Below, one piece after another: positions 28,171-36,641 of a stretch of 64,000 nucleotides of DNA. The stretch covers positions 3,740,001-3,804,000 of the forward strand of contig NZ_JADNQW010000005.1 of assembly GCF_015709455.1 (NCBI RefSeq). The letters run 5' to 3'. The position numbers were made by a program, and so were the translations under genes. The notes under the pieces are model-generated. The model was not told the DNA's origin, did no database searches, and saw only the letters and a list, made by a program, of their open reading frames with translations. This DNA is from Methylosinus sp. H3A (GTDB lineage Bacteria; Pseudomonadota; Alphaproteobacteria; Rhizobiales; Beijerinckiaceae). Each line of letters starts with the position of its first letter. Within the stretch, counting starts at the first letter, position 1.

Positions 28171-29132
28171 AAGGCGCCGATGTCGCAACGGCCGCGATGC
28201 GGATCAGCGTGATCGTTCCGACGCTCGGTCGGCCGCAATCGCTGCGGCGTCTGCTGAATTCGCTGGCGACGCAGACGCGGATGGCGGATGAGATCGTCAT
28301 CGTCGACGGCGGCTGCGATCCGGAGACCGCGGCGGTCGCCACGGCCCCTGTTTGGCGCGAACGCGGCCTCTCTATTCGCTTCCTCACCGCATCGCCGCCC
28401 AATGCGGTGCGGCAGCGCCGCGCCGCAGTCGCGGCCTCTTGCGGCGAATTGCTGTTGCTGCTGGACGACGATGTCGAGCTCGAGCCGGATTGCGTCGCCG
28501 AGCTCGCTCGAGCGCTCGATGCGCGCGCCGACAGTGTCGGCGTCATGGCTGATTTCAGCAATGAGGATTGGGCGGCGCCGACCCGCGTCTGGCGTTTCGT
28601 GCTGCGACATGCGCTCGGCCTGCGCGAGGAAAGATGGCAGGGGCGCGTGATCGGCCCGCTGCTGCGCTTCGGCTTTTCGCCGCGGCCAGCGGAGATCACG
28701 CAGGTGGAGTGGATCGGCTCCTGCAATTCCCTGATCCGGCGCTCGGCCTATGAGGCCGCGGGCGGTTTTTCGGATTTTTTCCTGCATCGCTGCACGATGA
28801 ACGAGGACGTCGATCTCTCCTTGAAGCTGCGCCGCTTCGGCGCGCTCTATTTCGCGCCGCGCGCGCGGCTGGCGCATTTCCACGCGCCTGGCGGCCGCGT
28901 CACGGTCGAGGTCGCCGCGGAGGACGATGTGTTCAACCGCTACATGATCTTGCGACGCACGCTCGGACGTTCGCGCGCCGATGCTCTCGCGCTGGTATCG
29001 GCCTACGCTTTTTTGGAATCCCTCGGCTCGACGCGCCGGCTGCTCGGCGCCGGCGGCCCCCGCACGCGCGAGAGCCTGCGCGGACGGCTGAAGGGCCTGA
29101 TGCGGGCCATCGCCCAAGGCGATGAGAGATGA
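28164..29132 (+). CDS. Glycosyltransferase family 2
   Basis: 322 residues with a GT-A fold: ISVIVPTLGRPQSLRRLLNS, the nucleotide-sugar aspartates in LLLLDDDVELE, and NEDVDLSLKLRRFG near the acceptor side. The ATG at 28164 (CGAGGCTCG upstream) lies inside the end of the previous gene; a second in-frame ATG at 28197 starts MRISVIV. Cytoplasmic or membrane-peripheral. Sugar not predictable. Confidence 0.85.
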   Translation: MLEGADVATAAMRISVIVPTLGRPQSLRRLLNSLATQTRMADEIVIVDGGCDPETAAVATAPVWRERGLSIRFLTASPPNAVRQRRAAVAASCGELLLLLDDDVELEPDCVAELARALDARADSVGVMADFSNEDWAAPTRVWRFVLRHALGLREERWQGRVIGPLLRFGFSPRPAEITQVEWIGSCNSLIRRSAYEAAGGFSDFFLHRCTMNEDVDLSLKLRRFGALYFAPRARLAHFHAPGGRVTVEVAAEDDVFNRYMILRRTLGRSRADALALVSAYAFLESLGSTRRLLGAGGPRTRESLRGRLKGLMRAIAQGDER

Positions 29133-29977
29133 GCGGCGAAACCGTCGAGAATTGGGTGTTTCTGGGCGACAGCCTCTGCGAGGGGGTCGGATCGTCGCGG
29201 ATCGGCTTCGTCGGCGAGCTGGCGAAGACGCTTCCGGGCGCGGAAATGATCCGGCTCCGGCCGATGCGGATCGCCGGGGCCGTTCCCTATGACATCGCCG
29301 GCATGGTCGGCGAACGCGCGGCCACGGCGCGGCTGCTGCTGTGGAACCTCGGATGCGAGGGCACGACCGTGCGCGACGACGCCTCATGGCTCTGGCTGCT
29401 CCGCGGCCTCGCGCCGGCGCGCGTCTTCATCTTGCGCGGCGCGCTCGAGTCGATCCTGCGTCCGGCCGCCGTCTTGGACGGCCGGCCTCCAGTCTGGCTG
29501 CCGGGGAGCTGGCGCGCCCCCTCGGCGCTCGATCCACGCTGCTACTTCAGCCAAACATGGTGGCGGCGCGCAAAGCAGACGAGCGTCGACGCCGCCAAAC
29601 AGGCCGCCCGGCGCCGCCTGCTGAGAAAAGAGCCGGGCCGGCCACTGCTGAGCGACATGGCATTCCTCGAGGCCTATGACGCCCTGCTCGCTCGCTGCGC
29701 CGCGCTCGACGCCGTCACAATCGCGTTAGGGCTTCCCCGCGTCGACGAGCGCGTCTTTCCGGGCTCGGCGCGCATCTTTCGTGAACGCAGCGCGGCGATC
29801 GGGGCGCTGGCCGCCGAGCGCGGATCGTCTTTCGTCGACTGGCCGTCGAACCTCTCCGCGGAAGCACGGCCGGATTGTTTCTACCGCGACGGCTTTCACC
29901 CCAATGCGCGCGGCGCCGCGGCTTTCGCGCAGAGCCTCGTCGAAACTGCGCGCCTGACGGGGCCGGCCCGTGGCTGA
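29129..29977 (+). CDS. SGNH/GDSL hydrolase-like protein
   Basis: 282 residues. Block I FLGDSLCEGVG holds the nucleophile serine; the C-terminal DGFHPNARG holds the Asp-His pair. These are the SGNH (GDSL) landmarks, so it probably hydrolyses an ester, for example an acyl group on the polysaccharide. No signal peptide, so it acts in the cytoplasm or at the membrane. Overlaps neighbours on both sides (4 and 8 bases). Confidence 0.8.
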   Translation: MSGETVENWVFLGDSLCEGVGSSRIGFVGELAKTLPGAEMIRLRPMRIAGAVPYDIAGMVGERAATARLLLWNLGCEGTTVRDDASWLWLLRGLAPARVFILRGALESILRPAAVLDGRPPVWLPGSWRAPSALDPRCYFSQTWWRRAKQTSVDAAKQAARRRLLRKEPGRPLLSDMAFLEAYDALLARCAALDAVTIALGLPRVDERVFPGSARIFRERSAAIGALAAERGSSFVDWPSNLSAEARPDCFYRDGFHPNARGAAAFAQSLVETARLTGPARG

Positions 29978-30842
29978 TCGGCCGAAGATCACCGCGACCG
30001 TGACCGCCTTCGAGCGGATCGACCAGACGCTGGACACATTGCGCCGTCTCGAATCCTGTCGCCCGCCGCCCGCCGAGACGATCGTGCATGTGGACGCCGG
30101 ACGCCATGATTGCGCCGCCGCGGTGCGCGCCGCCTTCCCGGCGGCGAAGGTGATCGTCAGCGAGACCGGCGTCGGCCCAGGCGGCGGACGCACCAAGCTG
30201 ATCGCGGCCGCGAGCCACGAGCTCGTCGCGAATTTCGACGATGATTCCTATCCGATCGATCCCGACTTCTTCGCGCGCGCCGACAAGCTCTTCCGACGCC
30301 TGCCGGAGGTTTCGCTGGCGGCGGCGCAAATATTTCATCCCGGCGAAAGGCTCGCGCCGGATCGGCGCGTCATCCGAGAGACCGGCGGATTCGGCGGCGG
30401 CGGCGTCGTGTTTCGGCGCAGCCATATTTTGGAGACGGGCGGCTTTCTGCCGCTGCCGATCGCCTATGGGGCCGAGGAGGAAGACGTCTCTCTGCGCCTG
30501 ATCGACCGAGGGCGGCGGCTCGTCGCCACGCCCTGGCTGCGCGTCTTTCACAATTCGACCCTCGCGCATCACGCCGAGCCGCGCATAAATGCAATGGCCA
30601 TCGCCAATATCGCTTTGCTGGCTTTCTTGCGCTATCCGCCGCGCTACTATCCGCGCGCGGCGCTGCAGGTCGCCAATCGCGTCTGGTTCTGCCTGCGGAT
30701 GGGACGCCTGCGCGGCGTCGCCGCCGGACTGGCGATGATCCCGCTCCATCTCTGGCGGATGCGAGCGCATCGGCGACTCGTGTCCGAGGCGGCCGTCGCC
30801 GCGAAATTCGCATTGCGCAAAGGAGACTGGACCGATTTCTGA
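29970..30842 (+). CDS. Glycosyltransferase family 2-like protein
   Basis: 290 residues. GT-A features: TATVTAFERIDQTLDTLRRL, the DDDS motif in LVANFDDDSYPIDPDFF, and GAEEEDVSLRLIDRGRR. GTG start overlapping the SGNH gene. The stop overlaps the likely start of the next glycosyltransferase. The C-terminal 60 residues are basic and amphipathic, likely membrane-associating. Sugar unknown. Confidence 0.82.
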   Translation: MADRPKITATVTAFERIDQTLDTLRRLESCRPPPAETIVHVDAGRHDCAAAVRAAFPAAKVIVSETGVGPGGGRTKLIAAASHELVANFDDDSYPIDPDFFARADKLFRRLPEVSLAAAQIFHPGERLAPDRRVIRETGGFGGGGVVFRRSHILETGGFLPLPIAYGAEEEDVSLRLIDRGRRLVATPWLRVFHNSTLAHHAEPRINAMAIANIALLAFLRYPPRYYPRAALQVANRVWFCLRMGRLRGVAAGLAMIPLHLWRMRAHRRLVSEAAVAAKFALRKGDWTDF

Positions 30843-32100
30843 CGATACGGAAGCCGCGGACTGGATCGTCTGCCAGATCGGCGCGCGCGAGCATTACGCT
30901 TTGCCCGCCGCGCTTCACGGGCGCGGCCTCTTGCACGCGCTCGTCACCGACATCTGGCTGCCGCCCGATCGGCTCTGGACTCGTGCGCTGCGGGCGGCGG
31001 GCCCGCGTCTCGCCTGCCGCTATTCGGCGGAGCTCGGGGGGGCGAGCGTCTTCGCGGACACAATTCCTTCGGTTTTCTCGCGCAGCGTAGCGCGGCTACC
31101 GCCGAAAAGGGCGACCTGGCCCGGCCTCATGGCCGATAATCTCCGCTTCGACCATTTCGCCGCCGCGCGGCTCGAGAATATTCGCAAGCCGCGCGGCGGC
31201 GACGGCGTCGCGCTCTGTTACAGCTATGCCGCGTCGCGGACGCTGCGCGCCGCGAGGAGCCGCGGCTTCGCCGCCATTTTGAACCAGATCGACGGCGGTC
31301 CGCAGGAAGCGCGGCTGATCTCGGCGCTGGCCGAAGGCGAGGCGTCGAGAGCCGAATGCGCGCCCCCGGAAGCCTATTGGCGCAATTGGCGCGACGAATG
31401 CCGATCGGCCGATATGATCCTCGTCAATTCGTCCTGGTCGCGGGATTGCCTCGTCGCCGCGGGGATCGCGCACGAAAAGCTCGCAATCGTTCCGTTGATG
31501 TATCGTCCCGAGGAGCCGAGCGCGCAGCGTCGCTATCCAGAGCGCTTCGATGCGGATCATCCGCTCGTGGCGCTCTTTCTCGGCGCGTTCTCGCTGCGCA
31601 AGGGCGCGCGGACGGTGCTGGAGGCGGCCGCCGCCCTGCGGGGCCAGCCGGTCGAGTTCCTCATTGTCGGCCGCGACGAACTGGGCGCCGGCGCGCAAAA
31701 GGATTATTGCAATATTCGGTTCGTCGGCGAGGTTTCGCGCGGCGAAACGGCGAGCTACTACCGAAAGGCGCATGTGTTCGTCCTGCCGACCCATTCCGAC
31801 GGATTCGCGCTCACCCAGCTCGAGGCGCAGGCGCATGGGCTGCCGGCGATCGTCTCCAGCCGCTGCGGAGACGTCGTCCTCGACGGCGCGAGCGGGATCG
31901 TGCTGCCGGAGGTGAGCGCGCAGGCGCTTCGCGACGCCATCCTCTGGGCGCTGCGTCACCCCGAGCGCCTCGGCCCCATGGCGGCGCGCGCCATCTCCCG
32001 CGCCGCCGATTTCGATCCGACCGCGGTGATCGATCAACTGCGCGAAGTGGGACGCGAGGCCATTCGGCGCCGCCGGCACGACAGCGGCGCGGGAGCCTAG
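30835..32100 (+). CDS. Glycosyltransferase family 4, possibly ATT-started
   Basis: About 421 residues. The C-terminal half has the GT4 pattern (LGAFSLRKGARTVLEAA, HVFVLPTHSDGFALTQLEAQ) with the conserved ExxxxGLP. The usual starts give TTG at 30901, which would cut off the first beta-strand (DWIVCQIGAREHYALPAAL). The frame is open upstream, the only start-like codon is ATT at 30835, and it has AAGGAG nine bases before it. ATT initiation is rare but known, so this start is the best but uncertain. Confidence 0.7.
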   Translation: MSDDTEAADWIVCQIGAREHYALPAALHGRGLLHALVTDIWLPPDRLWTRALRAAGPRLACRYSAELGGASVFADTIPSVFSRSVARLPPKRATWPGLMADNLRFDHFAAARLENIRKPRGGDGVALCYSYAASRTLRAARSRGFAAILNQIDGGPQEARLISALAEGEASRAECAPPEAYWRNWRDECRSADMILVNSSWSRDCLVAAGIAHEKLAIVPLMYRPEEPSAQRRYPERFDADHPLVALFLGAFSLRKGARTVLEAAAALRGQPVEFLIVGRDELGAGAQKDYCNIRFVGEVSRGETASYYRKAHVFVLPTHSDGFALTQLEAQAHGLPAIVSSRCGDVVLDGASGIVLPEVSAQALRDAILWALRHPERLGPMAARAISRAADFDPTAVIDQLREVGREAIRRRRHDSGAGA

Positions 32101-32106
32101 CGGCGC

Positions 32107-33549
32107 ATGCGGCCGCTTCCCGGCGACGTCGGCGTCGCGCTCGCCGGCTCCGCGATCATCGGCGTCGGCGCGATCCTCGCGGTCTCACAGACGCCGACCG
32201 AATATGCGTCCCCTGGCGCCATGGTCTGGCCTGCGGCCCTATTGTCGGCGAGCCTGCTCGCGATCCCGATGATGCGCGCGCTCCGCGAGGGACTGCGTGG
32301 ATTGCTCCATGCCGAAAATCTCCTCCTGGTCGCGATCATCTATTGGATATTGCTCGATCTGCTGCAGGGCGCCTATCCACTGGACGAGCTCAGTCGCAAC
32401 GACGTGATCGCCGCGCTTCAGGTGATCGCGATTTTCGCGATGGTCACGCCGCTCGGGCGGCTCGCGCCGACCTTCGGCGCGCCGAAGCCGATCTTGCGCG
32501 CCGCGAGAGCCGATCTGCCGGCGCAGAGCGCTTTCGCGGCCGTATGCATCTGCTTCGCTCTCTGCATCGCGCGCTTCGGCATACCGACGAATTTCGATCC
32601 GGCGCGGATGATCGACGGCCTTTTTCAGCCGCGTTTCGGTGCGCCCTGGTCGCGCGGCGACTTCGGCGGCTGGGACGCATTCATCGATCATCTGAGCTAT
32701 TTCGGCTATGTCCTGCCGGCGGCGACGGTGCTGGTGGCGACGCGCGCCAAGGCGCGTTGGGCCGACCCCCGCGTCTGGATATCCATCCTGCTCACGGCCA
32801 TCGTCTGCGCCTTTCTCGCCCAGAGCGGGGGGCGCCGGATCATCGGCATGATGCTGGGCTCCGGGCTCCTGCTGTGGATGATCCTGAAAGACCGCTTCTC
32901 CATCGTGCGCGCGGCGGTGGTGACGGGCGGCGCGATCGGCGTGCTGAGCCTGATGCAATTCATCCTCGTCATCCGCAATGTCGGGCTCGAGGGATATTTG
33001 AGTGGCGATGTGGACCTCGACGATTTCGAATTCGCCGGCCAGTTCCATGTCGACGACAATTTCCTGCGCCTCGCGCAGATCATTCACTATTTCCCCGACG
33101 TCGTCGAATATGTCGGCTGGAAGCAGATCTATTACGTGCTCGTCCGGCCCATTCCGCGCGCGCTCTGGCCGGACAAGCCGATCGACGCCGGTTTCAGCCT
33201 TCCAGGGCTGGTCGGCAAATACGACGTCTCTCTATCGAGCTCGATCATCGGCGAGCTCTATGCCTCATATGGGCTCATCGCCGTCGTCATCGGCGCTTTG
33301 CTGCTCGGCTGGGCCGCTGCTTCTTGGACGACGCTGCTGCGCGAGCGCAATGAAAACGCCCGCGTGCTCTATAGCCTCGGCCTCATGGTCTTTTTCGTCG
33401 GCATGCGCTCAATGCAGGAAATCATTTTGATGACCTACGCCGTGCTCGCCTGGACCGCCGTCAGCCTCTTCACCTCCCGCAAAACCCGCCCCGCGCCGCC
33501 GCCCGTCCGAGACGATAGCGAACACAAATGCGATCCGTCGTCGTCATAA
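32107..33549 (+). CDS. Polysaccharide polymerase-like membrane protein (Wzy-like)
   Basis: 480 residues with about ten hydrophobic segments and the motif RPIPRALWPDKP found in oligosaccharide repeat unit polymerases, preceded by a periplasmic loop (FHVDDNFLRLAQIIHYFPDV). It differs from the O-antigen ligase-like gene at 20387, so the locus carries two polymerase/ligase-like proteins. The next gene overlaps its 3' end by 22 bases. Confidence 0.78.
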   Translation: MRPLPGDVGVALAGSAIIGVGAILAVSQTPTEYASPGAMVWPAALLSASLLAIPMMRALREGLRGLLHAENLLLVAIIYWILLDLLQGAYPLDELSRNDVIAALQVIAIFAMVTPLGRLAPTFGAPKPILRAARADLPAQSAFAAVCICFALCIARFGIPTNFDPARMIDGLFQPRFGAPWSRGDFGGWDAFIDHLSYFGYVLPAATVLVATRAKARWADPRVWISILLTAIVCAFLAQSGGRRIIGMMLGSGLLLWMILKDRFSIVRAAVVTGGAIGVLSLMQFILVIRNVGLEGYLSGDVDLDDFEFAGQFHVDDNFLRLAQIIHYFPDVVEYVGWKQIYYVLVRPIPRALWPDKPIDAGFSLPGLVGKYDVSLSSSIIGELYASYGLIAVVIGALLLGWAAASWTTLLRERNENARVLYSLGLMVFFVGMRSMQEIILMTYAVLAWTAVSLFTSRKTRPAPPPVRDDSEHKCDPSSS

Positions 33550-34601
33550 CGAACATGCCGTCGCCCTATCAGGCGCATTTGTTCGATCTCGTCGCCGCGG
33601 ACGGACGCGTGACGCTGCGCGTGATCTATGAGCGAATGAGGGCGGCGGACCGCGCCTGGAGCGCTCCGCCGCTCGCGCATGAGCACGCCTGCGGCCGCAA
33701 CGCGCCTTTCGAGCGCCTCGAACAATGGGTCCGCGATAGCGATCTCTGCATATTCGGCGGCTATCGCGATCCGACCGTGCGTCGGCTGCTGAAGCTGCGC
33801 CGCGCGACGCGCCGACCTTTCGTTTTTTGGGGCGAGCGCTTCGGTTTCGAAATGCCGCCCGCGCTCGGCGCGCTCTATCGCCTTTGGGCGATGCGCGCTT
33901 TCCACGCGAGCGACTCGGAAATGTGGGGCATGGGCGAAATGGCCGTCGCCTCCTACCGACGCGAGTTCGGTCGGCGCCGCCGCTACCGGAACATTCCCTA
34001 TACGTCCGATCTCTCGGGCTTTCTGGCGATCGCGCGAGAACATGTCGAAACGCGCGCCCCGCGCCTTCTCTTCTCCGGCTCGCTGATCGCGCGCAAGGGC
34101 GCCGATCTGACGGTCGCCGCGCTCGAGCGGATCCTCGCCGACGGCGTCGCGATCGAGGCGATCTTCGTCGGCGACGGACCGTTGCGCCCGCAGGCGGAGC
34201 AGCTCGCGCGCCGCTATCCGGGACGCGTCGAGCTGATCGACTTCACGCAGATGAAGGCTTTGCCGGAGGTCTACGCCCGCGCCGACGTCCTCCTCGCGCC
34301 CTCGCGTCATGACGGCTGGGGCCTCGTCGTCATCGAAGCCATGGCCGCCGGCATGCCCGTGCTCGCGAGCGATCGGACGGGCGCGGCGGTCGAACGCGTC
34401 ACGCACGAGTGCGGATGGCTGATTCCGGCCGGCGACGCCATCGCGCTCGAGCGGGCTTTGCGCGAGATCGCGCGCCTGCCCATCGCGCGGCTGCGCGCCA
34501 TGGGCGCCGAAGCCCGCACACTCGGCCGCGCCTATACGGGCGAGGCTGGACGCGATCGCCTGATCGAGGCGATCGACCGCTGCCTCGCCGGCGCGCTTTG
34601 A
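33528..34601 (+). CDS. Glycosyltransferase family 4
   Basis: 357 residues. VVITNMPSPYQAHLFDLVAA at the N-terminus; C-terminal donor-binding half with LLFSGSLIARKGADL, VFVGDGPLRP-like IFVGDGPLRPQAEQL and PSRHDGWGLVVIEAMAAG, where the ExxxxG motif is typical. ATG start inside the previous gene. The stop overlaps the start of the following glycosyltransferase (TTGA). Confidence 0.86.
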   Translation: MRSVVVITNMPSPYQAHLFDLVAADGRVTLRVIYERMRAADRAWSAPPLAHEHACGRNAPFERLEQWVRDSDLCIFGGYRDPTVRRLLKLRRATRRPFVFWGERFGFEMPPALGALYRLWAMRAFHASDSEMWGMGEMAVASYRREFGRRRRYRNIPYTSDLSGFLAIAREHVETRAPRLLFSGSLIARKGADLTVAALERILADGVAIEAIFVGDGPLRPQAEQLARRYPGRVELIDFTQMKALPEVYARADVLLAPSRHDGWGLVVIEAMAAGMPVLASDRTGAAVERVTHECGWLIPAGDAIALERALREIARLPIARLRAMGAEARTLGRAYTGEAGRDRLIEAIDRCLAGAL

Positions 34602-35800
34602 CGGAGACGACGCTGCGCATCCTCCATGTCACGCCGACCTATTTGCCCGCGGTTCGCTATGGCGGCACGGTCCATGCCGTGCATGGATTCGCCAAGGCGC
34701 AGACCGCGCTCGGCCATGCGGTCGAGGTCTATACGACGAATGTCGACGGTCCGGGCGTATCGCCCGTCCCTGTCGGCGCGCGCGTCGATCTCGACGGAGT
34801 CGGCGTGACCTATTTCGAGACGGGGCTCGGGCGACGCCTCTATCGATCCCCGACAATGGGCGACGCGCTGCGGCGACAGGCGGCGGATTTCGATATTCTC
34901 CACCTTCATTCCGTCTTCCTCTGGCCGACTCTCGCCGCAGCGCGCATCGCGTCGAGCCGCGGCACGCCCTATGTGCTGTCGCCACATGGCATGCTGGTCG
35001 CGTCGCTCGTGCGCGCCAAGAGCGCGTTGCTCAAAAGCGCATGGATCGCGCTGTTCGAGCGACGCACGATCCGCGAAGCCGCTGCGATTCATGTCGCCTC
35101 GCGGCGCGAGGCCGACGATCTGAAGCCCTTCCGCTTCGATCCGCCGCCCATTTGGAACGTCGGCCTCGGCGTCGACGCCCCGCCCTCGCAGGCGCGCGCG
35201 GCGGAGCCGAGCGCCGACGTCGCCGCCGCGATCACGGGTTCGACCTTCGCGCTCGCCTTCGGACGCATCGACTGGAAAAAAAATCTCGAAGCGTTGGTCG
35301 AGGCCGTCGCGCTCACGCCCGATCTGCACTGCGTCATCGCCGGCAATGACGACGAAGGCCGCGCCGCAGGGCTCGCGCAGCTCGCGGCGCGACTCGGCGT
35401 CGGCGAGCGCGTGACGATCCTCGCGCGCCAGATCGAGGAGCCGGATCGATCGGCGCTCTATCGCGCTTGTCTGTGTCTTGCTCTCGTCTCGCTCAACGAG
35501 AATTTCGGCAATGTCGCGCTCGAGGCGATGTCGCATGGCCGGCCGGTCCTCGTCTCTCGCGAGGCCGGCGTCGCCGAGACCGTCATAGCGGCCGAAGCCG
35601 GCGTCGTCGTCGCTCCCGAAGCGGCGTCGATCGCGCGCGGTCTCGCCTCGCTCGCCTCGGATTCTCGCGCCGCAGAAGCAATGGGCGCGCGCGGACGTCT
35701 GGCGGTCGAAGAGCGATGGGGCTGGCGCGCCATCGCAAAAGACATGATCGCGCATTATGAAAGCGTCCTTCTGCGATCCGACGCGCGAGGCTCCGCATAA
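34598..35800 (+). CDS. Glycosyltransferase family 4
   Basis: 400 residues from a TTG that overlaps the previous stop by four bases; the mature-looking N-terminus LRILHVTPTYLPAVRYGG follows within six codons, which supports it. Donor-side motifs are FALAFGRIDWKKNLEALVEA and NENFGNVALEAMSHGRPVL. No ATG is available close to this point. Cytoplasmic, sugar unknown. Confidence 0.84.
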   Translation: MTETTLRILHVTPTYLPAVRYGGTVHAVHGFAKAQTALGHAVEVYTTNVDGPGVSPVPVGARVDLDGVGVTYFETGLGRRLYRSPTMGDALRRQAADFDILHLHSVFLWPTLAAARIASSRGTPYVLSPHGMLVASLVRAKSALLKSAWIALFERRTIREAAAIHVASRREADDLKPFRFDPPPIWNVGLGVDAPPSQARAAEPSADVAAAITGSTFALAFGRIDWKKNLEALVEAVALTPDLHCVIAGNDDEGRAAGLAQLAARLGVGERVTILARQIEEPDRSALYRACLCLALVSLNENFGNVALEAMSHGRPVLVSREAGVAETVIAAEAGVVVAPEAASIARGLASLASDSRAAEAMGARGRLAVEERWGWRAIAKDMIAHYESVLLRSDARGSA

Positions 35801-35801
35801 G

Positions 35802-36626
35802 ATGACCGCCCCTTCCCTGCTGGATCGGATCACGCCGGTTCTGCTCACTCACGACGAGGAGCCGAACATCGGCGGCGCTCTGTCGCATCTGCGCTGGGCG
35901 AAGGATATCGTCGTCGTCGACAGCGGCAGCGCGGATCGAACGCTCGATATTTTGCGCGCCGACCCGCGCGTGCGCGTCTTCGCCCGGCCTTTCGACACGC
36001 ATGCGAGCCAATGGCGCTTCGCCGTCATGGAGACAGGCGTCGCCTCCGATTGGATATTGCGGCTGGACGCCGATTATCGCGTGAGCGACGCGCTGATCGC
36101 CGAGCTGCGCGACCTGCGCCCCGCGCCCGATGTCGCAGCCTATGAAATATCCTTCGATTACGCGATCTTCGGCGGCGCGCTGCGAACGTCGCTCTATCCG
36201 CCGAACACCGTGCTTTTGCGCAGCGGCTGTTTCTCCGTCTACGATCGAGGTCATACCGAGGCTTGGCGCGTCCACGGCCGCATCGAGAGGCTCGCCGGCC
36301 GAATCGTCCATGACGACCGAAAATCGACGGCGCGCTTCGTCTCGGCGCAGATTCGCTATATGTCGCGAGAGGTCGAGCGGCTCGACGCCGATCCGCATTC
36401 TCTGAAGAGCCGCCTGCGCGATCATCCGCCGCTGATGCCGATCGCCGCCTTCGTCTATGCCTATTTCGTCAAGGGCTTGTTTCTCGATGGCCGCGCCGGT
36501 CTCGCTTACGCGCTGCAACGGCTGATCGCGGAATCGATCCTCGCTTTGATGGCGCTTGAAAAGCGGCTGAGCCCGGACGTCGCGCCTTCGACGCGAGACG
36601 GGGCGCGCGACGACGATGCGCGATAA
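35802..36626 (+). CDS. Glycosyltransferase family 2 (LPS/WaaE-like)
   Basis: 274 residues. ITPVLLTHDEEPNIGGALSH, DIVVVDSGSADRTLDIL and LRLDADYRVSDALIAEL give the GT2 nucleotide site; the arrangement resembles the WaaE/KdtX-type transferases. ATG chosen at 35802, immediately after the stop of the preceding gene; an in-frame start at 35757 would add 15 residues overlapping it. An internal hydrophobic segment (PIAAFVYAYFVKGLFLDG) suggests membrane contact. Confidence 0.84.
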   Translation: MTAPSLLDRITPVLLTHDEEPNIGGALSHLRWAKDIVVVDSGSADRTLDILRADPRVRVFARPFDTHASQWRFAVMETGVASDWILRLDADYRVSDALIAELRDLRPAPDVAAYEISFDYAIFGGALRTSLYPPNTVLLRSGCFSVYDRGHTEAWRVHGRIERLAGRIVHDDRKSTARFVSAQIRYMSREVERLDADPHSLKSRLRDHPPLMPIAAFVYAYFVKGLFLDGRAGLAYALQRLIAESILALMALEKRLSPDVAPSTRDGARDDDAR

Positions 36627-36641
36627 TCGGATGGGCGCGCG

